Positions 1 to 10,234 of a stretch of 26,564 bases of DNA are shown piece after piece. Position 1 is the stretch's first letter. Each line of letters starts with the position of its first letter. Source of the stretch: Cerioporus squamosus. Lineage: Eukaryota; Basidiomycota; Agaricomycetes; Polyporales; Polyporaceae. The DNA lies in NCBI GenBank assembly GCA_022592435.1, contig JABYQS010000375.1:1-26564 (forward strand), written 5' to 3'. The position numbers and the translations under genes were made by a program. The notes beneath the pieces are model-generated. The model was not told the DNA's origin. It did no database searches and saw nothing but the letters and a program-made list of their open reading frames with translations.

Positions 1-2604
1 GGCACCTTGGATGAGCTTGCTGGCTTACTCAAGCGATTCGGCATCGGTGCTTGTGAACCGGCCAAGGCCTTTCCTCGCATCGCCGCGATGATCTCGGACA
101 AGGATCCGGCCGTCCGGAAGTCTGCTCTAGCTGCACTGAGGTAAGATACCTGCACATAACTTCCAGCGTGTTGCTAAGGTGCCGTCTTCAGCGAGGGATA
201 TGTGCTTGTAGGGGAGAAGATCTGGTCGCTAGTGGGCGGCCTGTCTCCCAAAGACAAGACACAATTGGAGGAGCGTCTGCGCCGGGTTCCTGGTGCAAGT
301 AGTCCTGACAAAGTGGAGACCGCGCCGCTAGCCAACCATGCATCCCGTGTTGCTACTGGGAATCCACGATCCGGGTCGCCTGCTCCCAGTGCGATCTCGC
401 GCATAGGGGGCATTCCGCGACCTGCGAGTCCGGCGATGGCCGCCCCGTCTCGCATGGCGCGTCCAGCATCACCGTCGACTATGGTCCGTTCCTCGTCACC
501 TGGCCCCTCCCAGATTTCTCGGATTGCGGGTCCGTCACATATTCACCCTCCCGGTTCTCCCACCGCCGGAACCCGACCCAAGAGCCTCCTCCCCTCACGA
601 TTGGGTCCTCGCCCTCGATTGAACCACGTTCCAGCGCCCAGCGCCCTTCCACCACCATCTATGTCCTCCCGCCCGTCCTCGGACGACGTGTTCTCATCCA
701 ATGCGCATCGGGGGCCTCCTGCTCCCACTCGACACTCTATCGATGAGCAGTATGATGATGTACCAGCGGAGAACGCGACTGACGATATCACCGTCACTAT
801 TTCGAGCATCCTCAGCAACGATCCCACGAGGAGCGTCGAAGCACTGAAGAAGATTCAGAAAGTGCTTGAGGTTGGGCCCGTGGAAGGACCATCGTCTCCT
901 GCCTACCAGGAGTTGGCAGAGCATACGGAAGGTCTGATCGAGACTATCACGCTGCAGATGGCGCATGTCTTTGAGCACCCCGAGGACATCACCGTGCCGG
1001 AGAAATTCCGTCTGGCGAAACATCTCATCCAGACGCTGAATGCGTTCTGCGATCATGTCTACCTTGCGGAGTCCCTGACCGTCGATATCTTGACTTCGTT
1101 TACTTGAGGAGCTAACACTGCGCCTGCTGCAAACCGACAATAGCCCAGACGGCAAGGTCAAGGATCTGTCGCGATTCATCAACATGATTATCCTGCGGTT
1201 GTTCGCGACGGGTAGGAGGATGTCTATCTTCCGGTAAGCAGGTCCATCCACTGTGTCCGAAGTCGTCATTGACGTCGTATACAGCGCTCTGTTCGCTCTC
1301 TTGTTGAGGATTGTGAAGCCTTTTCCCGCGAACGGCACGAGTCCTGACTCACAAGAGGCCAGGGTCGCTGAGCTGGTCCTCAAGTGCGTTGGAAGCTCGC
1401 GAGGAATATTCCGCAGGATTTGGAGAAGCATATCCTGGATCCCGTGGAATTGTTCCCGGCAGTGGAACACTTCTTGCAATCCGTCCCTCCCAACGAGTGG
1501 CGCGCTCGTGCGACGAACAAGGTGCCGTGTGGAGACATGCCTTTGCGGACCATCAAGGTCATCATCCAGCACGTCGTTGGTGAGTGGCTCCGTGACACCA
1601 CTTATCAATTCTTGTCTGACCCCGCCACATTGCCATCTGCAGCGCATTACGCAGACGATGTCTACGACCATCTCTCGTCAGCGTTCGACGACCCTTCCGC
1701 TACCATTGTCTACCCATACGTCTACCGCATCCTGAACTCCTCATCCAAGACTGCTGCCGAAGTACCCCTCCGCCACGAGACCATTCGTGAGGAACCCAGG
1801 TCCAGACAATTGTCCGTCGTGAGCAGCTTGAGCAGGCCAATCTCTCCGCAGGAGACTGCATCTTCACGATCAGTTACATCCGACCCTCATCGTCCCCTAT
1901 CCTCCTCAAGTCACACACGGAGTCGGAGCGTTTCTTCTACCGCGGAGACGGTGCAGGAACCAGATCTTGATGACCAGCTCAACACAATTATCGACCACAT
2001 ATCCAGCGAGACGACGGGTGCGATGCACAAGGAGGGCATCACAGAGTTGCACCATTATCTCAAGGCTTATCCGCACAAGAAGCCGAAGGTGGACAAGATC
2101 CTGGAGTCGACTGGCCCAGCATTCCGGAAGTACATCACTCGTGCACTTGCAAGTCGAGCGGCGGAAGATGAGGAGCGCGACGTCGCCGTATCCCAGACAC
2201 TGTCTAGTATGTATCCGTTTAACCATCAAGACGCGCATTCAACGCTGATCAAAGGTGTAGAACTCGAATCCAATGGGTTCGGACATGAGCGGACATCGAG
2301 TATATCGAGCAGTAGTGAGTACTCTACAGACCAAGTTACCTCTGCAGACTATTGATACTATTCTTTGTCACAAGGTCGCGAGACGAACGGCCATGGTGTG
2401 GTGCCGACTTCACCTGTGTCTGTGAGTAGCCGGGCAGAGACCTCACCTCGATCGCCTCCTCGGTCGAGTATATCCGACTTGCCCGATGCCCAACTGGACA
2501 GGCTTTCGAAGTTGCACAATCTCTTCCAGTACAACCGCCAAAGCACGTTGAGCAACGGGTCGTCGCATGCTTCGGGACAGGGTTTCCGTCCGACGAGTAG
2601 TTGA
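1..2604 (+). CDS. Stu2/Alp14/XMAP215-family TOG microtubule polymerase (3' part)
   Basis: This family binds tubulin and speeds microtubule growth at plus ends and spindle poles. The 5' end lies outside the window. Exons I infer: 1-140, 192-1233, 1285-1579, 1643-2206, 2255-2314, 2375-2604; the introns are 48-63 bp GT-AG. The first exons finish a TOG-type HEAT repeat (KDPAVRKSALAAL, then LVGEKIWSLVGGLSPKDK). A long Ser/Pro/Arg linker follows, as in the family's basic microtubule-binding region, then a conserved HEAT-like block (DLSRFINMIILRLFATGRR, MPLRTIKVIIQHVV) and a C-terminal helical segment. The frame is broken twice. One extra T at 1099-1101 moves reading from frame 1 to frame 2. One missing base at about 1389-1390 moves it back. 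The conserved protein is read only if both are corrected. I suspect assembly indels, but a damaged allele is possible. Confidence 0.88.
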
Positions 2605-2830
2605 TTGGACTAGAGGGGGGTAGGCGGCTGCTTCCTAGGTTGACATGATATTCGCATCTGTGTATACCAGCATCGTATTGGCTTCATACTGTATCAGGAG
2701 ATAATAGGTGTATTTGAACATATGGTCTCTTTGCGTAGTGTTACACGTTGCTAACCGCAGCGAAGGAGAGAACTCGGTCACTCGGTGCTTCTTTGACTAG
2801 AAGCCGAGAACACCTGCATTGTGGGGCAAA

Positions 2831-3789
2831 GGTCGGCGACCGGTCGGCGACCGGCGTCTATCAGCCGACCATTAATCTCTGGATAACTTGAAATAATGAG
2901 ATAAAATACTTATTTGATAACGGTACACTGGATAAGTAATACCTGTCCTCGACATCGCCCTCGGCCGGTCATCCCTCCCTCGCCGGTCAACTCGCTTGTC
3001 GCCAGTTACTTACTATTGCGGTCAGTCGACAGGGCTTCATGCCGGTCGACTCTTGTTGCAGGTCCACTTAGCCGGCTGCAGAGCTTCGTTGGAGCTCGGA
3101 GAATTTGGGTTCAACATGTGTTGCTTGCAGCGGTTATACTGGCGGGCAGGTCCCGGCGGTCATACTGGCGGTTGACTGGCGGGGACAGTGGCGGCGGCAG
3201 GCTGGCCGGCAGGTGCAAGACGGTCGACTGGCTGAGACAGTTGATGGTCATCCTAGCAGGCAGGTACGAGGGGGTCGCACTGGCCGAGACGATTAATACT
3301 TGATAAGTATACCAGTGCCTGAGGCATAAGTAAGTAGCAGGAAGGTCTTGGTCTATGTATTCTCCCAGGGCCATAGCAGCCTGTGCAGTGCAATCGACCA
3401 CCGACCGGTGTATCTGCTGCCAGCCGGCTGCTTTGGAGGTGACCGGTAACCGGTGACTAGTAACCGGCCGGGCGTGCAGAGATGGAGCTATGTATGCGCA
3501 AGTGGGCGGGAGCGAGATACTTGGAAGGTATGAAAGGTCCTGTTCATGCATGCATGCGCAGACTGAGAGTTGACCGGGCCGACCAGTTGGATGGGTACTG
3601 GGTGAGTACCGGTACCGGTCGACGGTCTGTTGGAAGGAAGCGAGATAAGTTGGTAGTTAATATTAATACTGGCCCGGCTGGATTAAATAGACGCTGGAGG
3701 CAAAAAAAATTATTGTCAGATTTTAGTCGCCCGTCGCCGATCCTGAGACGCCGGTCGGCGACCATTAGCGCCGGCGAGGTCGGCGACCT
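2831..3789. mobile_element. Non-coding GACCGG-rich repeat with terminal inverted repeats (MITE-like)
   Basis: No convincing coding sequence lies here. The left end carries two copies of GGTCGGCGACC (2831-2841, 2842-2852). The 18-mer at 2842-2859 is matched at 17 of 18 positions by the reverse complement of 3746-3763. An outer AGGTCGGCGACC-type motif also occurs in opposite sense at 2830-2841 and 3777-3789. The interior is crowded with CCGGTC/GACCGG words and has AT-rich patches (ATAAGTATACC-like) near both sides. This suggests a roughly 0.95 kb non-autonomous element. I found no clear target duplication, so the boundaries and superfamily are uncertain. Confidence 0.5.
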
Positions 3790-3860
3790 GTGGCCCGTAA
3801 TGCTAATGTTCTGTAGAAGCCGGTCAAATGTCGCGTGATGGGCACGACAACACATGATTG

Positions 3861-3958
3861 GGGATAACCGCTGAGCTGATGGCCTGGGAATAAGCCTTCT
3901 GCATACGCCGGGAACCGAACCCTCTGCAGACGTGCAGGAACTTGCCTATTATGGCTAT
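3861..3958 (+). repeat. Left terminal inverted repeat of the KDZ element
   Basis: It begins GGGATAACCGCTGAGC and ends TATGGCTAT. Against the reverse complement of 9962-10059 the outer 61 bases are identical and 91 of 98 match overall by hand alignment. The differences cluster at the inner end. Confidence 0.93.
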
Positions 3959-4862
3959 GTCTAGTCTTTTGCCGTTACGGTCCTCCTCCTGCTCCCTCCC
4001 CTCTACCGTCCTCTCTCTCTTCCTCCAACATGGCCTGATTTGGTTCTTTGTGCTGCGTATATATACTGTCTCTGAGGCTCTCGTGAAGTTCGCCAACGTC
4101 CCGCGGGACGTCGTGCTGCTGCTCGCGCGGTGCGCGATGCGGCAGTCGCCGTTCTCGCTGTCCTCGCTGTCCTTGCCGTCCTCGCCACTCTCGCCGTTCT
4201 TGCCATCCTCGCCGTCCTCGCCGTCCTCGCCATCCTCGCTGTACTCTCCATCTCTTCTATCGCTACGCGTGTATAGCGACCGGCCGACACCCAGCTTCAT
4301 CGCGTAACCTACCATCATGCCCCAGGCTACCAGCTCCGTAGCTGTTCTACCTGTTCAAAGTCCAGCAGGCTGCCATTCTCGCATCCCCGCCAGTCTCATC
4401 CACTCGTCCCCGGGCACGTCTGTCACGTCTGGCCTGCGATGCGCTCGTGGGTCAAGGTGTACGGCTGGATCTGTTGCTGCCGGAGCGCGCACTCGTCCTT
4501 GTAAGCACACCCTCGCCTCCCAGTCCTCTTTGTACCTACTAATCGTCGCCTTTGTCGCGCTTGCCCTTATTGTGGCTGCATGAACGTCTGTAAGCATAGA
4601 CATCCTTCGCGCACCTCTGGATGTTCTTCGTCGGCCCATAGCGGTGCCCAGCTGTCATCAGTGGCCTGCACGCGACGATGGATGTGAGGGCGCGCTGCAG
4701 GGTCTTACATTGTGAGTACGTATCGATGATTCGTGCATAATCTATCCACTTATGTGATTCTAGCAGATATGTTGTACATGTTTACGCCTCGTGGCATGCA
4801 TGCGACCGCATATATGATGGACTGTGCATTTGGTATGTGACTTGGATCCTCCCACATCCCCC
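3959..4862. other. Left subterminal region of the KDZ element, no gene recognised
   Basis: This 0.9 kb lies between the left inverted repeat and the chosen transposase start. A reading frame runs from an ATG in the repeat (3951) to about 4307, but it is made largely of the 9-nt tandem array and resembles no family I know. A TATATATA stretch lies near 4060 and CATATATG near 4808. The region probably contains the transposase promoter and 5' leader. Confidence 0.5.
4151..4249 (+). repeat. 9-nt minisatellite, 11 imperfect units
   Basis: The unit is close to GTCCTCGCC, repeated about 11 times with mostly C/T and G/A differences. The unit is a multiple of three, so the array is open in several frames, giving VLA-type repeats in one + frame and Gly-Glu-Asp-type repeats on -. 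That explains the long but unconvincing reading frames here. Confidence 0.85.
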
Positions 4863-7799
4863 ATGTCTTACTTGGACCGATACACAGGCAGTCGTCTCCG
4901 TGTGGCACCACAGCAGGCTAGTACGAGTGGAACGCCTCCCGCTGTTCAAAGTGTGCCCTTGGTGCGCTCCGGCAGCCAACTTCGCCCCGCCCAAGATGCC
5001 AGATCGTCAGGGCCCGACAGTCGTCAAGCACGTCGTCCTGCACGTCCTGCAGCCACACGTTCCACGCCCTCATCCCTTCCGCCTGCTACGCTGCCCCTGG
5101 CTCCTCCCTTGCCGTCCGCTTCAGGCCCTTCCATACCAACGGTCCGTCCCTCTGTCCCGGTTGTCCCTCCCTCTTCCATACTATCACCTGCCGCGCCCGG
5201 ACTGGAGCTCCCCATCAGTGACCGATGGCGCGATGGATTGTGGCCGCATGGAGAAGGCGTCGATATCCCTGTGCCGTCACCTGACATGGCCCCCAGCGTC
5301 GACCCTATAGTGGATGCATATTGGGATGCGCTTGGCCAGATTGGCGGTCTCTTCCGCCTCGACGACGCGCAGTACGTCTTCCAGGGTTGGGATGAGAAGG
5401 CCGAAGCTTTACAGGTGAGCACGCTTGCACATGCTAGGTACACATATGACTTATGAACTTTCGTAGATCGGGGTCTATCATCATCTCACTCTCCTACCTC
5501 GTGGTCCCCAGACGCTAGGAACCTCGTGTACTTGTTCAGGTTGGAAGGCCCGTGCTCAGTGCCTCCATGTCCGCGTCTTAGTTACGCATCTGGTAGATCT
5601 GCTCGCTCTTGTGCATGTCGCCCCTAGTCCTCTGCCTGCCGCTGTGTTCCTGCACTCTACGCCTTTCCGTGATGTCCATATCTTCTCCTGTGTCGCGTCC
5701 ACCGGCAAGTATGAGAGCGGTAAACGTGTGATAGTCACATATCAGCGCGAGGATCGCTGGCATTGCCAGTCATGTCGCTATGCTGGCTCATGCAAGCACA
5801 AGCCGCATGCTGTCGACTTCGCACGTGTGGCTGGGCTCGTTGATAGTGCGGACGACGAATCTGGAAGACAAGACAGAGGTGACGACACTGAGGCGTCGCT
5901 TTTGCTAGCGGCAGGTGGACATAACGACCATAAGCATGGTTGCATATCCTCTCTCTGTATTCCACCGCCCCGTTGGTGCGCCCTCCCTCACGAGACTACC
6001 GCTATGATACCAAACCCGGAGGTGTTTGGCCTTGACGTCTCTGGGTCGTACTTTCTCGACTCGGTCTCTCGCTGCGCATGTGGTAGGACCATAGCAACTC
6101 TGTCCGAGCTTGAGCTGCAAACCGCTCGCCTCATCCCCGCCATCCTCTACGGACTTGCAAGACAGGTGGAGGTCCTCGTCGAAGTGATTCCATGTCCTTC
6201 GTGCAGGCATGCCCGACGGTTTCTCGGGCCTGATCTCGGTTCATGCGGTATCTTCAACTGGAACAATACATTTCTATTCACGCATGAGCTGCTCGACTCG
6301 TACACTGGCTCGTACACAGCATCCGAAACACCCTTCTCCGCATTTTGCCTCGCTACTCGCCGCCGTTATGAGAACTATTCCGCCGACATGAAGTTCTGCT
6401 CCGAGGAGACGTTTGTTCGCGCTTGGTTCGCGTTCATACAACTACAGGAGCTTGGCGGGACCATGGTGTGCCCTACGTGTGGGGTGTGCCCTCCTGTGGT
6501 CATTGCGGATGGTGTCAGCCTTGCAACGCACTCCTCGAAGTTGACTCTGTATGTCAAACCTCCCACGTCCGTTGACTCTACAAGCGAAGAGATAAGCAGC
6601 ATCACTCCATACAAGGCTCGGATGTTGCCCGCAATCATACAGAAGGAGTTACGGTCCCTCCTCATCCGGTATCTTGACGCTACAGCCACAGGAGTTCCAC
6701 TCGATGTTCCGGACATCTCCCCACTACGCGCACAATACCCTGCGGTATCATCACTTCTGGACCTCTACATCCGCTTACCTCCAAGTGATGGCTGTCGCAA
6801 AGTTTACAAGGAGCTCCTCAGTCAGGTATGTCCTTATCGACTCTACATCATCGGGAATTATGGGAAACTAATAGAACTCCGGGACGTCGCAATCCTGGAT
6901 AGATCGCTGCACCCGATATAGTCCTGCAGCTCATTCCTCACGATGCCATCGATCCACTGTCGCATTTCGGAGAGACAGGTGATTTGCCAAACTGGTTGCA
7001 ATCACTTTGTCCCATCTTCGGGCACATCGAGGAAGCTCACCGTGCCTCACATACCCCTATACCAGCGGTGATACGGTCAGTTGCAAACTGGCTCGTACAA
7101 CGTGCCCGAGACGTGTACTCGCGCCTTTCTCAACACGATCCCGCACCTGCTACGAACCTCTCGGAGCCGTCGGAGTCCTGGATGCAGACAGGGACATGCT
7201 ATGGCTTGCCCCAAGTGCGCCGCCGGCGTGTGTATGCCAAGTTGCCCACCGACAACAAACCCACGGATAGTGCGGCCAGTGACCCTGTGTCCGATGTCGG
7301 AGATTGCAACAAGTTCTACAAGACATACTCACGGAACAAGCTGGCAGGCGGCATCCTCGTCTTATGGTGCACCCACGCTATCTGTCTCGGCTTCCACACT
7401 ATCCCGATCGCAGAAGGTCGCAACGACGTGTTCTCAGCCATCTATACCCGCTTCCCTGTTGCACCGGAGATCATTGTGTATGACTTTGCCTGTCAACTTG
7501 CCCCATATTGCTTCGTCCGGGAGGCTCGCTACTTCATGCATACTCGGTTCCTCATCGACGAGATGCACGCACACGACCATACTCGCTGCGGACGAGCATG
7601 CTTTGCAAGCAACCTTATGCCCTACGATGAGCGCGTTCGAGATGCTAACACCAGTGCGGCGGAGTGCGGAAATGGCGGTATGGGGAGAATTCGAAAGACG
7701 GTGAGCTACATGAAGTATGAACATTCCGTCGTGTACACCAAGACATTCCTGGACATCTGGAACCGGAAAGTCCTCCGTCGCATGTCGAGCACCAAGTAG
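4863..7799 (+). CDS. KDZ-superfamily transposase with SWIM-like cysteine clusters
   Basis: This is the likely transposase of the enclosing element (cut and paste by a DDE-type nuclease). Exons are 4863-5414, 5467-6825 and 6903-7799, giving 935 aa; introns are 52 and 77 bp, both phase 0. I chose the ATG at 4863 (MSYLDRYTGSR); an in-frame ATG at 4824 is possible. The N-terminal ~120 aa are Pro/Ser-rich. A SWIM-like cluster C205-x-C207-x8-C216-x-H218 is followed by a second cluster, C284-x2-C287-x5-C293-x-H295, and more CxxC pairs (including CPTCGVC). The C-terminal third has the KDZ-like core: CTHAICLGFHTIP, YDFACQL (D831), FLIDEMHAHDH (D856) and AECGNG (E891), the probable D-D-E triad. The cysteine clusters resemble the CxC modules reported with fungal KDZ transposases. 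I see no stop or frameshift, so the gene may be functional. Confidence 0.86.
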
Positions 7800-7856
7800 G
7801 GCGATGTTAACTGGATGAGCATGTACCATTCGAAACTGATCAATATACATGTCAAT

Positions 7857-9938
7857 CTACACAACATCCGACAGCTCACTCGTGAGTTGCTCAAGCTGGA
7901 CTTGCATGCTCTCGGAGTCAATGCGAGCCATAGCATGCTCAGTCATCAGCCTCTTCACCTCCAATAGTACGCGTGCTGTCTGATCTCGTGCATTTCGTAC
8001 TCGTGTCACCTCCAGATTTATGTTGATGCTCTCCTTCATCTCCTGTAGTGCCCTCTTCGTGCTCTCTCTACACCCATCGTGAATGGTGTTCAAGAGTTTC
8101 GTAACCTCCGCCTCACCCAAAGCGTCTCGCACAGCATCGGAAACGTGTGAGTGGTTTCCACCGTGGGTTAGAGCAACGCTCTCCGGGCTGCACGCAAGCC
8201 GTAGTCAGTACCGAAGGATCATATGCATAGGCAATGACAACATACCGTGAACAATAGAAGAAGAGGAACGGGGCCGTCTCCTTGTCGAGCTTCTTAATCT
8301 GCGTGGGTGTCAGCAGGTCCATGCTGCGTGCTAGCTGGAGTCGTGCTTACCAAATACTGAATGCGGAGGACTTGTTCGCTATGTGCCTTGCTCCGTTTAT
8401 CGGTGTTCAGGATGAAACCATGGTGCGGCCTAGCATAACGCTTTGTCACACCTACATGGCTCTATTCAGAGACGTCGAGGGTACAGAAAAACAACCATCT
8501 CACCTCGCGACTGACCCTTGGTCCGGAAGGTGAGAGTCTTCGACCTCCATGCCTGTGTCTCAGCGATAGAACGGCCAGCTACACGCACGCGTGGCGCGGA
8601 GCTGTCGCTCATGGGCGCAGGCGACGCAGTCGCTATCGGCTGGATTGGTCCCGGGGCATGGCGGTCTACTTCTGGTTGATTGGTGGTCGAAGGCGGTGAC
8701 ACCAATGCACTCGAGAGCGAAGAGGCCATCAGCGGCATAGCAGAAGGCAGGGTAGACGGTGCAGGAACGATCGATGTGGGCTGCGGAGTACCCATATTCA
8801 ACCACTGCTCTATGTCGCCAAAGCCGAGCATGGGGTCTCTGGCGTCTGTTAACATCGGCTCTGTTTTGGAAGTTATATCAGCAGTCGACCACAGAAAGAT
8901 ACATATAACAAGACTCACCGAGAGCCGGTTCAGACGGCATAGCAGCGACTATAGGAGGAAAACCAAAGTCAATAGTCATCTCGTCGTGCGCGCGGTGTGG
9001 GTTGGCGTCATTCGCGGTGCTGGTGGGTTTAGCGGAAAGCTCTATTGTACTGGATAGTATGGCTGTATTGTATGTGCAAGAGTCGGGAGAACTCAACAGA
9101 TTATCGGGAATGTGTAGCGTGAGTTGGGCGAGCGTGTCATAGAAGTTGGGAGAGGGAGGATTAGTTGTATTGACGGTATGTGCATTATCGACGTTGTATG
9201 TATAGAATTCGGGGGACGAAAGCGGCTCATACGGAGGGATGGCAAACGGGGACGACTCGTACGCCGGTGACACATGCTGAGATCGGTTGGGACTGGACGA
9301 GACTGGAGATGACGCATGCTGAGATGGGTTGGGACTGGACGAGACCGGAGATGACAGTGGAGAAGAGTCCGGCACAGCCGGTGTGAAAGGCGCAGGAGAG
9401 GGCACATGGATCGACCACTATCCTAAAGATGAGGACAGCAAGAATAGAATGATTCAAGGAAGAAACTCACTCGATTCTGCTGGCGCGCTTGCCTGAAGGG
9501 GCACTGATGCCCAGCTACTGGGATCTCCCCTTCACCAGCACTGCGGCAAGCTCTGCAGCATCGGACAGCTGTCATGTACCTGGTCAGAGGGTTGACAAGA
9601 GGAGAGAGGGGAGTACTCACGCTTGCTTCCGGTGTTACCAAGGCTGGGTCTTGCCTGGGCCCGCATGAGCAGAGGAGGTGAACGACGGTTCGAAATAGCA
9701 GAGGTGACGCGGAGGAAGCACAGAACGAAGTAGAGGAAGTGAGGGTGGACTGCCAACGTCTCCGACGTCGAGCAGCACGATGCCTCCGGGGGGCGTCGTC
9801 GACAGCAGAGAGGGAGGCGGTCGCGACATTATATGATGGCGGAGGACGGGAAGTGACGGCGCGCTTCTTGGGCGACACAGCCGACGAATAGCCACGAATG
9901 GCAACTAGTCGCTTGGGGCGCGATTGCCGCTCGGCCAA
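7857..9938 (-). CDS. Unrecognised KDZ-element partner protein (putative zinc finger plus coiled coil)
   Basis: I do not recognise the family. Reading leftwards, exons are 9938-9471, 9417-8919, 8860-8504, 8451-8351, 8298-8246 and 8187-7857. The introns (52-58 bp) are in consistent phase, giving about 602 codons. The N-terminus is basic (RPKRL, SPKKRAV). A cluster C128-x2-C131-x12-H144-x-C146 (CRACRS ... GHQCPFR) looks zinc-binding. A long Ser/Pro low-complexity region has a 14-aa duplication. A conserved-looking stretch follows (RYARPHHGFILNTDKRS, IKKLDKETAPFLFFYCSR), then a heptad-like C-terminal helix of about 80 aa. The true start is unsettled: the open frame begins without an ATG, and the ATG at 9969 in the inverted repeat is out of frame. 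A possible intron at 9569-9620 would put the zinc cluster in frame with a different N-terminus. It may be a DNA-binding or accessory factor for transposition; that is inference from position and motifs. Confidence 0.7.
9273..9355 (-). repeat. 42-bp tandem duplication inside the KDZ partner gene
   Basis: Two adjacent 42/41-bp copies (9273-9314 and 9315-9355) differ at only a few bases. In the gene on - they encode a repeated 14-residue unit beginning near SSPVSSSPN. The unit is a multiple of three, so the frame is kept. Confidence 0.85.
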
Positions 9939-9961
9939 GCGCGCCTCCCCAAGCGTTTGGG

Positions 9962-10059
9962 ATAGCCATATCGGGCAATTTCCTGCAGGCCTGCAGAAGG
10001 TTCGGTTCCCGGCGTATGCAGAAGGCTTATTCCCAGGCCATCAGCTCAGCGGTTATCCC
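9962..10059 (-). repeat. Right terminal inverted repeat of the KDZ element
   Basis: Reverse complement of the left repeat at 3861-3958, ending GGTTATCCC at 10059. The innermost bases carry an ATG (on -, 9969-9967) that is not in frame with the neighbouring gene. Confidence 0.93.
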
Positions 10060-10234
10060 GAAATCTCAGCTTTCACCAACTTGGACCGCTCCTTTCCGTC
10101 CCCGCCCAGTACTTCTCCTCGCAAGGACGTATGTGGAAGTATGCGATAGAATTGCGCAAAGTTGGAGGCTTTAGGAGCTCTCCGCGTGGACATTGTCGTC
10201 CCCGTGAGTACTGCATCCTACGACTTCGCCGCCC

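Larger units (their letters stand above)
3861..10059. mobile_element. 6.2 kb KDZ-type DNA transposon with two convergent genes
   Basis: The element is bounded by 98-bp inverted repeats (3861-3958 and 9962-10059). It holds a KDZ transposase gene on + (4863-7799) and a second multi-exon gene on - (9938-7857), whose stop codons are 57 bp apart. KDZ (Kyakuja-Dileera-Zisupton) elements are known to be abundant in mushroom-forming fungi. The 8-mers just outside the two ends (3853-3860 and 10060-10067) do not match, so no target duplication is visible. Both genes appear to keep long open reading frames through several introns, so the copy could be young. Confidence 0.85.

Noticed and set aside
3942..4307. 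Open frame starting near the KDZ inverted repeat, and an acidic frame on the opposite strand
   Set aside because: Much of both frames is produced by the 9-nt tandem array, which is open in several frames; no family likeness.
3853..10067. 8-bp target duplication around the KDZ element
   Set aside because: The flanking 8-mers CATGATTG and GAAATCTC do not match, and shifting the edges by a few bases gave no match either.
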